A stretch of 47,182 nucleotides of DNA from JANLQX01 sp043775075 (GTDB lineage Bacteria; Actinomycetota; Acidimicrobiia; Acidimicrobiales; JANYDT01). The notes below the pieces were generated by a model, which saw nothing but the letters and a program-made list of their open reading frames with translations, had not been told where the DNA came from and did no database searches. Shown in pieces: positions 39,720-47,182 of the stretch. The translations under genes and the position numbers were made by a program. The stretch is taken from positions 1 through 47,182 of the forward strand of contig JAYVSS010000230.1 in the NCBI GenBank assembly GCA_043775075.1, in the 5' to 3' direction. How positions within the stretch are numbered: the stretch's first letter is position 1; every line of letters begins with the position of its first letter.

Positions 39720-41909
39720 CTAGGCGCTGGCGGACTGGCTTCGCGTCGCGACCACTTGTGGGGTGCCTTCGACGTTGAGCTTGGGGATGAGTTTGTCGAG
39801 CCACTTCGGGAACCACCAGTTGCGATCACCGAGGAGTTCCATGGTGGCCGGGACGAGAACGATGCGGACGATCGTGGCGTCGATGAATACGGCCGTGGCA
39901 AGGCCGATTCCCATCACCTTGATAGCCCGGTCTCCGAGTGCGAATCCCAGAAATACGCAGACCATGATGGCGGCGGCGGCGGTAATCACGCGGGCCGTCG
40001 AGGCCAGTCCTTCGACCACCGCGCTTCCGTTGTCGTGACCATGGTCGTAGTACTCACGAATCCGCGAGAGCAGGAATACTTCGTAGTCCATCGAAAGGCC
40101 GAAGACGATGGCGAACATCATCATGGGAATCCACGGCTCGATCGGGCCCGGTTTGCCCACGCCAAGCGCCGATGACAACCAGCCCCACTGGAACACCGCC
40201 ACGACGAGACCGTATGCCGCACCAATGGACAACAGGTTCATGATCACGGCCTTCAGCGGCACGAGAATGCTGCGGAAGACCGCCATCAGAAGCAGGAACG
40301 AAAGGATGAGTACAACCCCAATGAACAACGGGAGTCGTGCACCAATCAGCCCGGCAAAGTCAATGCCCCCGGCGGTGAACCCACCGAGGTAGGCAACGGC
40401 GCCGGTGCCGGCCACCGCCGGGGCGATCACGTTCTTGCGGAGGTTGTGCACGAGCTTGTCCGTGGCCTCGTCTTGCGGTCCCGTGGTAGGTACGAAGTTG
40501 AGGAGAAAGGCGTTGCCCGACGGCAACGGCTGGGCCTGGGCGAACGCCACGCCCGGCGTGGCTTTGACGGCAGCTTCAAGCTTGGCGACTGCCGCCTTGG
40601 CGTCGGGCGTGGTTGCCTCGATGGCGATAACACCCCGGGCATTGGACCCCGGACCAAACGCCTTGGCCTTGATGTCGTACGCCTTACGAGTGGTGTTGTC
40701 CTTGGCGTTGTTGCCCTGATCGGAAAATCCGAGACGCAGCGAGAGCAGCGGAATCGACGCCGCAACGAGGAGAGCGAAGCCGCCGATAGCAAACGGCCAC
40801 GCCCGACGTTGCACGAGCCGACTCCAGCGATGCCAGCCGGTCTCGACCTTCTTGACTTTTCCTTTGCGATGAATGGACCACTTGTCGATGTTGCGCCCAA
40901 TGAAGCCGAGCATGGCCGGAATTAGGGTGATGGTGGCCAGAACAATCACGAACACCGGCAAAGCGCCGGCAATGGCGATCGAGTTGATGAAGGTGAGGCC
41001 CATCAAGAACATGCCGAGCATCGAAATGATGACCGTGCAGCCGGCGAACACAACGGCTCGGCCCGCCGTGGTTATGGCCCGGACGGTGGCGTCATGAGGC
41101 TCGTGTGTTTCCAGTTCATCCTTGTATCGGGTGACGATAAACAGCACGTAATCGATGCCGACGCCAAGACCAATCATCCCGGTAATGCTGGTGACAAACG
41201 ACGGCATCGTGGTGAATTTCGATGCAATTCCTACTAACGCAACGGCAATGCCGACGCCGAGCGCGGCGGTTAGAATAGGGAGCCCCATGGCGATGACGGA
41301 ACCGAACGCCAGGAGAAGGATCAAAACAGCGGCGAGCAGGCCGAACGCTTCACTTGGAGGGAGCGTGAATCCCGCGAAGGGCTGACCGCCAAACTCTGTT
41401 TTCACCCCCTGCGCCCGGAGCGGCTGGGCCAATTTGATCAGCTTGATCGGTTCTGTGGCGAGGGCAACACCGTCGTTAAAGGTGACCTGAGAAACGCCGA
41501 CGGTTCCGTCGGGCGAAACGGCTCCGACCTGCTTGGCATCGAACGGCGAACTTACGGATTTGATGATTTTTGACTTGGCAAAACCGTCGATCCACGTGGT
41601 GATCTCCGCTTGCTTTGACGCAATCCCGGCCGGGACCTGAAAGACAATCTCGCCGGTCTGTCCGGTGGACTGAGCCTTAATCTGAGGAAACTCTTTTTCA
41701 ATCAACGCCGTGGCTTTGGCTGATTCAGTGTTCGACCCGCCGCCTTGAGCGTCGTCGAACTTCCCCCCGAGGGCACCGGAGACGGCGAAAGCCGCCGGGA
41801 GGGCCAGAATCCAGACCAGGAGGACGATGCGTCGATGACGAAAGCACGTCGACGCGATCCGTTCGAGGAGTGGGCGTTTGGCGAGGAGTGGTTCCGGCGA
41901 GACGTTCAC
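39720..41909 (-). CDS. MMPL/RND-family transporter
   Basis: A roughly 729-residue membrane transporter of the MMPL/ActII-3 group in the RND superfamily, moving lipids, antibiotics or other hydrophobic compounds with the proton gradient. An N-terminal helix (IVLLVWILALPAAFAVSG), a soluble loop of about 150 residues, a block of six helices, a second loop and a second six-helix block give the usual two-fold layout. GIGVDYVLFIVTR-like GLGVGIDYVLFIVTRYKDE and GLSMDYEVFLLSRIREYYD are the characteristic helix-4 motifs in each half. I favour the GTG at 41909; upstream in-frame starts (41984, 42011) add residues unlike the family. It is divergent from the AlkZ-like gene. Confidence 0.9.
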   Translation of the reverse strand: MNVSPEPLLAKRPLLERIASTCFRHRRIVLLVWILALPAAFAVSGALGGKFDDAQGGGSNTESAKATALIEKEFPQIKAQSTGQTGEIVFQVPAGIASKQAEITTWIDGFAKSKIIKSVSSPFDAKQVGAVSPDGTVGVSQVTFNDGVALATEPIKLIKLAQPLRAQGVKTEFGGQPFAGFTLPPSEAFGLLAAVLILLLAFGSVIAMGLPILTAALGVGIAVALVGIASKFTTMPSFVTSITGMIGLGVGIDYVLFIVTRYKDELETHEPHDATVRAITTAGRAVVFAGCTVIISMLGMFLMGLTFINSIAIAGALPVFVIVLATITLIPAMLGFIGRNIDKWSIHRKGKVKKVETGWHRWSRLVQRRAWPFAIGGFALLVAASIPLLSLRLGFSDQGNNAKDNTTRKAYDIKAKAFGPGSNARGVIAIEATTPDAKAAVAKLEAAVKATPGVAFAQAQPLPSGNAFLLNFVPTTGPQDEATDKLVHNLRKNVIAPAVAGTGAVAYLGGFTAGGIDFAGLIGARLPLFIGVVLILSFLLLMAVFRSILVPLKAVIMNLLSIGAAYGLVVAVFQWGWLSSALGVGKPGPIEPWIPMMMFAIVFGLSMDYEVFLLSRIREYYDHGHDNGSAVVEGLASTARVITAAAAIMVCVFLGFALGDRAIKVMGIGLATAVFIDATIVRIVLVPATMELLGDRNWWFPKWLDKLIPKLNVEGTPQVVATRSQSASA

Positions 41910-42077
41910 GTACGCGAGTTTCCCAGACGGCTTTGCGTCAGTGAACGAATTGCCTGTCAAGGTGTCACATCTCACACGGTCCATATGCGCCCGTCGCCCG
42001 CTCCGTAGCAACGATTAGCGGAGTCGGGCTCGTACCTCGGTGGGCTCTGGTGCTGATGGGGTAGAAGACTGGTGCAG

Positions 42078-43187
42078 ATGACTTCGCTTTCTGCCGATCG
42101 AGTCCGGGCGATGCGCATGGCCAGCTTGCTGCTGGACGAACCCACCGCCGGGACGCCAGCCGAGATTGTGCGTTGGTTCGGGGCGATGCAAGCCCAGGAC
42201 CTGGCCAGCGGACAGTGGTCGTTTGGTGTTCGTCTGCCCGGATCAACTGTTGAAGACATTGAACAGGCAACCCGTGATCGGCACATCGTGCGAACGTGGC
42301 CGATGCGCGGAACCGTTCATTTTGTTCCGCCCGAGGACGCAAAGTGGATGCTGGAGCTGACCGGCGTGCGGGCGTTGCAAGGGGTCGAAGCCCGGCGCCA
42401 ACTCCTCGGCCTCACCGAAGCGGACGTCAACCGAGCGGCGGACGTCTTAGCAAGCGCGCTAAGTGGTGGCAAACAACTCACTCGGGCGCAGTGTGTTGAA
42501 CACCTCGTGGAAGACGGAGTGCACACCGCTCCGGGGCACAGCTACCACCTGCTCTGGTATGCGTCGCAGATCGGAATTACCTGCATCGGACCGCAATTCG
42601 GCAACGAGCAGACGTTCGTGTTGCTGAACGAATGGGTTACGAAGCCGCGAGTGCTTACCCGAGACGAGGGCCTGGCGACCTTGGCGCTGCGCTACTTCCA
42701 GAGTCACGGTCCGACGACTCGCCAAGACTTTGCCGGGTGGACCGGGCTCACGGCGGGCGATGCCAAGCGCGGGATCGAGGCGGCGGGCGATGCGCTCACC
42801 ACCGTTGGCGTCGAAGGTATTCCTCACCTTGTCAATTCAAGTCAGCTCGACGCGTCGTCGACGGTTTTGGCCAAGAAGCGCGCTGGTGAGGTCTTGTTGC
42901 TTCCTGGTTTCGACGAATACATGCTCGGCTTTAAAGACCGCTCGCTCATGGTCGCGGACCAATTCAAACAGCGGATCGTCCCGGGAAACAATGGGGTTTT
43001 CATGCCGACGATCGTGCTCGATGGCCGGGTCATCGGCACCTGGAAACGCGAGATCAAGCGCAAGGGCGTGGAAGTACGCGCGCTTCCCTTCGACCCTCTC
43101 ACGAAGAAGCAACGATCGTCGTTCATCGATGCGGGCAATCGATACGCAGCGTACTTACAACTTGAACCGTCCTACCCCGACCTGTAG
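42078..43187 (+). CDS. AlkZ/YcaQ-like winged-helix DNA glycosylase
   Basis: A 369-residue protein of the HTH_42 family (formerly DUF1006), which contains the AlkZ and YcaQ DNA glycosylases that excise bulky alkyl adducts and unhook interstrand crosslinks. The catalytic QxQ motif is seen as Q38-A39-Q40 in MQAQDLASGQ. RTWPMRGTVHFV and LLLPGFDEYMLGFKDR are other conserved blocks. Length fits. The ATG at 42078 is preferred over a GTG two codons upstream. No biosynthetic gene cluster is present, so it may serve general repair; the neighbouring MMPL exporter hints at defence against a DNA-damaging metabolite, but that is inference. Confidence 0.85.
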   Translation: MTSLSADRVRAMRMASLLLDEPTAGTPAEIVRWFGAMQAQDLASGQWSFGVRLPGSTVEDIEQATRDRHIVRTWPMRGTVHFVPPEDAKWMLELTGVRALQGVEARRQLLGLTEADVNRAADVLASALSGGKQLTRAQCVEHLVEDGVHTAPGHSYHLLWYASQIGITCIGPQFGNEQTFVLLNEWVTKPRVLTRDEGLATLALRYFQSHGPTTRQDFAGWTGLTAGDAKRGIEAAGDALTTVGVEGIPHLVNSSQLDASSTVLAKKRAGEVLLLPGFDEYMLGFKDRSLMVADQFKQRIVPGNNGVFMPTIVLDGRVIGTWKREIKRKGVEVRALPFDPLTKKQRSSFIDAGNRYAAYLQLEPSYPDL

Positions 43188-43210
43188 TTAGGCGGCGGAC
43201 TCTTTCGCCT

Positions 43211-43771
43211 TTGGGAGCGCAAGTGTCTATCGTTGCGTCTGTGCGCATTTCGAGCCAACGCCTAGCGATATCGGTCATCCTGTCGATTTTTACGGTGGGC
43301 GGTTCCGGAATTCTCGTGCAGCACCCGGTGGGGGCATCGGCGGCAACGATTTCTCAGCCGTGCCGGCTGGCCACACCGACCGCCGTTTCCATCGCAGTTA
43401 GTATGCGCACAGAGTACATTTCCTCTCCGGAACGCTTTGGGCAAGATGGTTGTTCGTGGCACACCACCAATCCAAATTGCTTTGTCCGTTCACTGGCTAT
43501 TCGAATCGTTCGAGATGCCGCTGCAGTACGAGCTCTCGAGGCCGCCAGTACTGATGTTGCGCCACAGTCCCGTGCCCCTTCGCTTCCCCAAGGTTCGTTC
43601 TTTCGCTCGGAGGATCTCCCACCTGGTGCAGCAATCATGATCGATCATTTGTATGTGCGATGGTCATCGTCATGGGTTGACTACAGCCTGTCTGGGCGGC
43701 TGGGTCACGATGGGTCGCAGAAGCTCCTCGAACGGGTGGCCAAATCTGCGCCGAAGGTATTGCGGGGCTAA
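43211..43771 (+). CDS. Predicted secreted protein of unknown function
   Basis: A protein of up to 186 residues with a hydrophobic signal-peptide-like stretch (QRLAISVILSIFTVGGSGIL) near residues 16-35 and a likely Ala-x-Ala cleavage region (GASAA). The mature part has three cysteines and an Arg/Ser-rich body; I recognise no domain. Starts at TTG 43211, GTG 43223 or GTG 43241 are all possible; the second or third give a more normal signal peptide. Its stop overlaps the stop of the convergent DUF2071 gene (CTAA). Confidence 0.55.
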   Translation: MGAQVSIVASVRISSQRLAISVILSIFTVGGSGILVQHPVGASAATISQPCRLATPTAVSIAVSMRTEYISSPERFGQDGCSWHTTNPNCFVRSLAIRIVRDAAAVRALEAASTDVAPQSRAPSLPQGSFFRSEDLPPGAAIMIDHLYVRWSSSWVDYSLSGRLGHDGSQKLLERVAKSAPKVLRG

Positions 43772-44538
43772 CGGGCGATTCGGCGAGGTCGCTCGATTTC
43801 CACGTGGACGCCGGGCGACCAACGAACATAGGGCGGCTCCGTCGGACTCGGTAGACCAGCAGCGGTGAAGAGAGATTCGCGCCAGCCGGTCGCCTCTGCT
43901 CGATGAATAGCCCACGTCCCGTGGCCGACTTTGGCCCACAGAAGACCTTTGGCAAAGGTGGAACCAAGGGCCCATCGAGCGGTGAGGAAGTGATCAAGTT
44001 CGGTCAGTTCGTCTTGCGGAACTGCTTCGCCCACGCGGACGACGACATGTGAGCGGGCCTCGCCCTTCGGCCACCGTCGCCGGGACCGATACTCCCATTC
44101 CTCCAACCCGCTGCGGGGAGAGTGCTCGATTGTCATTTCGGCCCAGCAGTAAGGAAGGCGGTAGGTCAAGCGAGCGACGAGCGCCGCGAGGAACCTGGTG
44201 ACATCGAGACTGAAGAACCACACCCCTCTTCGCCCCGATGGGTCGACGATGTACGTACGAATGTTGGTTTCCGGAAACGTTGAGAGCGGGCCCAATGGCG
44301 GAAGCCCCGGGAGGCGAATGCGTTCCATCTGAAACGGGAGAAGCCCGACCCAGGCCCGGTCATCATGGGTATCGACGGTGAATCCTGCGGGCAAAAGCTG
44401 CTGCACGACGGCCGGCGGGAACGACCAGTGGAGCGCAGCAAGATTGGTCCAACTTTGCAGCATGATCGGCCGACGAATGCGGTGGGGCGCAAGAACGGTG
44501 ATTGCCTCAACGCTGCTGTCATTGAGAAGAACGCCCAC
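43768..44538 (-). CDS. DUF2071 (YqjF-like) protein
   Basis: A 256-residue protein of the DUF2071/YqjF family, function unknown. Family blocks are seen in order: LQSWTNLAALHWSFPP, LLPFQMERIRLPGLPPLGP, FPETNIRTYIVDPSGRRGVWFFSLD, then YRLPYCWAEM, and YVRWSPGVHVEI at the end. The GTG start at 44538 keeps the RRPIMLQSW stretch that belongs to the domain; an ATG at 44463 would cut it. The fold is related to acetoacetate decarboxylase in structural surveys, but no catalytic lysine can be assigned with confidence here. Confidence 0.85.
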   Translation of the reverse strand: MGVLLNDSSVEAITVLAPHRIRRPIMLQSWTNLAALHWSFPPAVVQQLLPAGFTVDTHDDRAWVGLLPFQMERIRLPGLPPLGPLSTFPETNIRTYIVDPSGRRGVWFFSLDVTRFLAALVARLTYRLPYCWAEMTIEHSPRSGLEEWEYRSRRRWPKGEARSHVVVRVGEAVPQDELTELDHFLTARWALGSTFAKGLLWAKVGHGTWAIHRAEATGWRESLFTAAGLPSPTEPPYVRWSPGVHVEIERPRRIAR

Positions 44539-44604
44539 GCCACGACCCTACGCCTGCTCGGTCCTTAGTTGTTCTTGGCGGTCTGCCGCAGGCAAAGTGG
44601 TGGA

Positions 44605-45060
44605 GTGAGTTCGCGTCGCCCACCGAGTCCGGACGCGTCGGAGCGAGACGAGACGAAAGCGTGTTGTTCGTGCGGGCGGACGATCACGTGGCGCAAAGCG
44701 TGGGAGCGCTCGTGGCCCGAGGTCAAGTATTGCTCGGATGCGTGTCGTCGCCGCAAAGTCGATTGCGTCGATGCGGACTTGGAAGCGGCGATTCTGTCCT
44801 TGCTGTCGGAGCGCCATGAGGGAAAGACGATCTGCCCGTCCGAGGCAGCGCGTCTAGCTCGGCCGGAGGGATGGGAGGAACTGATGGAGCCCGCTCGGCG
44901 AGCGGCCCGCCGTCTTGTAAGTACACACATGATCGAAATCATGCAGAAGGGACGAGTGGTTGACGCTTCAACGGCGAGGGGTCCGATTCGTCTTCGCCTG
45001 GCGTCGTTCCCGCCGCTTGGCGAAACCTCTCGGCCGTCTCGACCGACTCGCCCGAAGTAG
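44605..45060 (+). CDS. DUF2256/DUF3253 zinc-ribbon protein beside the photolyase
   Basis: A 151-residue protein with two small domains. Residues 19-50 match DUF2256: CCSCGRTITWRKAWE and YCSDACRRRK, with cysteines C20/C21, C23, C43 and C47 able to hold zinc. Residues about 55-130 match DUF3253, a helix-turn-helix-like domain (AILSLLSERHEGKTICPSEA, then RRAARRLVSTHMIEIMQKG). The fused arrangement suggests a nucleic-acid-binding protein. It ends 26 bp before the photolyase-like gene and probably shares a transcript with it; DUF2256 genes often sit beside cryptochromes. GTG 44605 is chosen; an upstream TTG adds 12 residues. Confidence 0.82.
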   Translation: MSSRRPPSPDASERDETKACCSCGRTITWRKAWERSWPEVKYCSDACRRRKVDCVDADLEAAILSLLSERHEGKTICPSEAARLARPEGWEELMEPARRAARRLVSTHMIEIMQKGRVVDASTARGPIRLRLASFPPLGETSRPSRPTRPK

Positions 45061-45086
45061 CACTCCGGCCCGGCTGTACTGGAGGG

Positions 45087-46313
45087 ATGCGTCTAGCAAA
45101 TCCTTCTCCTCGCCGGGTCGTCGAGTGGGTGACCGAACACCTCGGGCACGTGTGCTCTGATATCCCTGCTCCCTCCCCGAGGTTTCGCGGCACGCAGGAA
45201 GCCGCCGACGCTGCTCTGCGCGCATGTGGAGTGGATGGATACGCTCGGCGGCGAAGCGAGGTATGGCCGACTGAGCGTCGTGGAGCGTCAGGACTCTCGC
45301 CGTGGATCAGACACGGCTTCCTCACCTTGCCGCGGGTGTGGGCGCACGTGGAGGGCGGGCCGGCGGCCGACGTCAGTAAGTTTCGTGACGAACTCCTCTG
45401 GGCCGAGTACTCCCGCCATCTCTACGCGCGCTTAGGACAGGCGATGGCCGAAGGCCTGCGCGCCAGTCGCACTGAGTCGATGATTGAACACGACCCGTGG
45501 GACCGATCGATGGCGTGCATGGACCTCACTGTGGGCGAACTGGAGCGCGATGGCTGGCTGGTCAACCAAACGCGGATGTGGCTGGCCTCGCAGTGGGCGG
45601 TTCGTCATGGTGCCCCGTGGCGCGATGGTGAGGATCGTTTTTTCACCCATCTGCTCGACGGCTCGCGGGCGGCGAACCGTTCGGGCTGGCAGTGGACCGT
45701 CGGCACGGGGAACGGCAAGTCGTATGGGTTCGCCCGATGGCAGGTGGAGAAACGAGCACCGGGACTGTGCGATACGTGCGTCCATCGTCGCAGTTGCCCG
45801 ATCGAGCACTACGGCGAAGACCTACGTCTTCATACGAACGCACCCCATCCGCTCCTTCGCGAAGATCCTGACGCTCACACCACGGGTGGTCCGATCGCCG
45901 TGCAAACGCTGGACGAGCCCGATGTGGTCTGGCTTACCGCTGAGTCGCTCGGCGAATATGATCCCGCCCTCCGAGCCAACCCAAGTCTCGGCGTCCTGTT
46001 CGTATTCGATGAGCCACTCCTTCGTCGGCTCCGGCTGTCGGGAAAGCGTTTGATCTTTCTCGCTGAACGTCTGGCGGAGCTGGCCGAAAAACGCCCCGTC
46101 GAACTTCATTTGGGGCGACCACTCGACGTACTCGGAGATCGCCGGGTGGCCACCACCTTCGCCCCTGTCCCCGGATGGCGGGCGTTGACAAACCAACGCC
46201 CACCGGTCGAACTCCATCCGTGGCCGTGGCTGCGTCGACCGAACGGGGGCACGCTCATGTCGTTCTCGGCCTGGAGCGGCACCTCATTTCGCGACCGCCG
46301 TAAGCGGACCTGA
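45087..46313 (+). CDS. Photolyase/cryptochrome-like protein with permuted domain order
   Basis: A 408-residue flavoprotein-like product. Residues 33-215 read as the helical FAD/catalytic domain of photolyases: GLSPWIRHG (69-77), FRDELLWAEYSRHL (99-112), GELERDGWLVNQTRMW (150-165) and DGSRAANRSGWQWTVGTG (191-208). In ordinary enzymes this domain is C-terminal. Here it comes first, and residues 278-370 look like the alpha/beta antenna-type domain that is normally N-terminal (DVVWLTAESL..YDPALRA, VLFVFDEPLL, RLIFLAERLAEL, ELHLGRP). The end (GGTLMSFSAWSGTSF) resembles the interdomain linker motif G-x-x-Y-x-x-F. The active-site HN of WMHNR is VN here. A C-x2-C-x5-C motif (228, 231, 237) may bind a metal or cluster. 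DNA repair or light sensing are both possible. Confidence 0.8.
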   Translation: MRLANPSPRRVVEWVTEHLGHVCSDIPAPSPRFRGTQEAADAALRACGVDGYARRRSEVWPTERRGASGLSPWIRHGFLTLPRVWAHVEGGPAADVSKFRDELLWAEYSRHLYARLGQAMAEGLRASRTESMIEHDPWDRSMACMDLTVGELERDGWLVNQTRMWLASQWAVRHGAPWRDGEDRFFTHLLDGSRAANRSGWQWTVGTGNGKSYGFARWQVEKRAPGLCDTCVHRRSCPIEHYGEDLRLHTNAPHPLLREDPDAHTTGGPIAVQTLDEPDVVWLTAESLGEYDPALRANPSLGVLFVFDEPLLRRLRLSGKRLIFLAERLAELAEKRPVELHLGRPLDVLGDRRVATTFAPVPGWRALTNQRPPVELHPWPWLRRPNGGTLMSFSAWSGTSFRDRRKRT

Positions 46314-46340
46314 GCGCCCTCCTCCGGGGCCGTAACTTGC

Positions 46341-47024
46341 CTACGCGAAGTCTGCGCCCGCGAGTTCCGGCACGCTGTCTCGAACTCCCTGAAGGATACG
46401 GGCCACGACCGCCGCCGGCAGAGCGCCCGGGGGGAACCGGGGCGCGGTTCCGGCCAGCGCTCGCGTTGCCAGTCCGGTCTCGGTGTGGGGTGGCCGGGCG
46501 TCGCACACGAAGATGTTTTGTCGACGAAATTCGCGGTGGAGCGCTCGATTGGCGGCGCTCATGGCGGCTTTCGCCGCCGAATACGCCGCCATATTCGGGA
46601 GGGGGCTTTCGGCTATGACTCCGCTGATATGGACCAGCCATCCGTTCGACGCACTGAGGAGCGGCGCCACACGTTTGGTCAGCCACAGCGGTCCGAGTAC
46701 GTCGATGAGAAACAACTCCTCGAGGATCACATCGTCGAGTTCGGCGAGTCCACCGAAGGCCACGACGCCGGCAGCGTTGACTACGCCATCGAGACGACCG
46801 ATCTCGGTGGCTGCGGCCGCGAGCGTGTCTCCGGCCCGGGCGTCTCGAAGGTCTAGGGGAACAACAACGTCGGCCGGTCCACAAAGCGGCGCGAGCCGTT
46901 CGGGGTGCGGTCCGGCAAGCAACAGCCGTGCGCCTTCGGACCGTAGTTGTTCGACGAACTGCGTGCCGAGACCGCCGCTCGCTCCAACGACGGCTACGAC
47001 ACTGTTAGCGAACGAACGGGACAT
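46341..47024 (-). CDS. Short-chain dehydrogenase/reductase
   Basis: A 227-residue classical SDR using NAD(P). GASGGLG (14-20) is the dinucleotide motif, NAAGV the structural motif, S in VHISGV and YSAAK supply the catalytic Ser, Tyr and Lys. The start ATG at 47024 is preceded by a GAGGG-type site; an earlier in-frame ATG at 47066 adds 14 residues without family likeness. Substrate unknown. It is convergent with the photolyase-like gene with 27 bp between stops and lies downstream of the partial gene at the right edge. Confidence 0.9.
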   Translation of the reverse strand: MSRSFANSVVAVVGASGGLGTQFVEQLRSEGARLLLAGPHPERLAPLCGPADVVVPLDLRDARAGDTLAAAATEIGRLDGVVNAAGVVAFGGLAELDDVILEELFLIDVLGPLWLTKRVAPLLSASNGWLVHISGVIAESPLPNMAAYSAAKAAMSAANRALHREFRRQNIFVCDARPPHTETGLATRALAGTAPRFPPGALPAAVVARILQGVRDSVPELAGADFA

Positions 47025-47102
47025 GCCCTCGACGGTATCGATAACTCGCGGCGAAGCGTTAAGCAACCTAGGCGACGTGCGACGTGCGGCGAGAACTGAG
47101 AG

Positions 47103-47182
47103 TTAGAGCGTCCCGGCGTCGAGCATCGACAGAACGTCCGAGGCCCGCTCTCGCACCGCTTCGATATCGCTGAGCCGCTCGG
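47103..47182 (-). CDS. C-terminal end of an unidentified gene (right edge)
   Basis: An open minus-strand frame entering from the right edge ends at the TAA 47103-47105. The visible 25 residues (ERLSDIEAVRERASDVLSML at their start, then DAGTL) are charged and helix-forming. Too short to identify. It would be upstream of, and possibly co-transcribed with, the SDR gene. Confidence 0.5.
   Translation of the reverse strand, partial: ERLSDIEAVRERASDVLSMLDAGTL

Noticed and set aside
1..47182. tRNA, rRNA, intact transposase, integrase or phage genes
   Set aside because: None could be recognised on reading both strands; only gene remnants and short repeats hint at past rearrangement.

Overview
The window is GC-rich, densely packed bacterial chromosome. 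Nothing in it looks like phage or plasmid backbone. GTG and TTG starts, ATGA and TGATG stop/start overlaps, a long Ala/Thr-rich lipoprotein linker and the gene families present (DUF1206, CtpE-like ATPase, PEP-utilising enzyme, actinobacterial-type FtsH) point to an actinobacterium. Acidimicrobiia is my best guess from the style of the proteins; no taxonomic marker is present.

Layout. 1-6.8 kb: 5' part of a pyruvate kinase, two divergent PAP2 phosphatases, a lipid/diacylglycerol kinase-like protein, a PhoD-like phosphatase and a DUF1206 membrane protein. 6.8-9.8 kb: an MgtA-like P-type ATPase and a broken YihY tail. 9.9-15.2 kb: a complete arginine deiminase operon on the minus strand (BON/DUF2267 protein, arcD-type antiporter, arcA, arcB, arcC), almost every junction overlapping. 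15.8-21 kb: a HAD phosphatase, FtsH and a CtpE-like calcium-type ATPase. 21-24.5 kb: a stand-alone NuoF-like flavoprotein, CsbD, a small unknown protein and a patatin. 24.7-31.5 kb: a PEP-utilising protein without an ATP-grasp domain, a ClpP remnant, an EamA exporter with a His-rich tail, and a SWIM/SNF2 pair.

31.6-39.4 kb: a predicted polyol/sugar cassette (APH-like kinase, inositol-monophosphatase-like enzyme, DeoR regulator, mannitol dehydrogenase, ABC binding protein and two permeases, no ATPase). It is bracketed by two direct copies of an 84-bp element about 76% identical. The right copy abuts a truncated PadR gene. 39.7-47.2 kb: an MMPL transporter, an AlkZ-like DNA glycosylase, a secreted unknown, DUF2071, a DUF2256/DUF3253 zinc-ribbon protein next to a photolyase/cryptochrome-like protein whose domains are in reversed order, an SDR, and the end of one more gene.

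The first half reads as a stress/energy block: fermentative ATP from arginine, cation pumps, membrane protease, CsbD and NADH-oxidising flavoprotein. The strongest leads are the permuted photolyase with its DUF2256/DUF3253 partner, the repeat-bracketed polyol cassette, the BON/DUF2267 gene coupled to the arc operon, and a hairpin that could cover the ribosome binding site of the MgtA-like pump.
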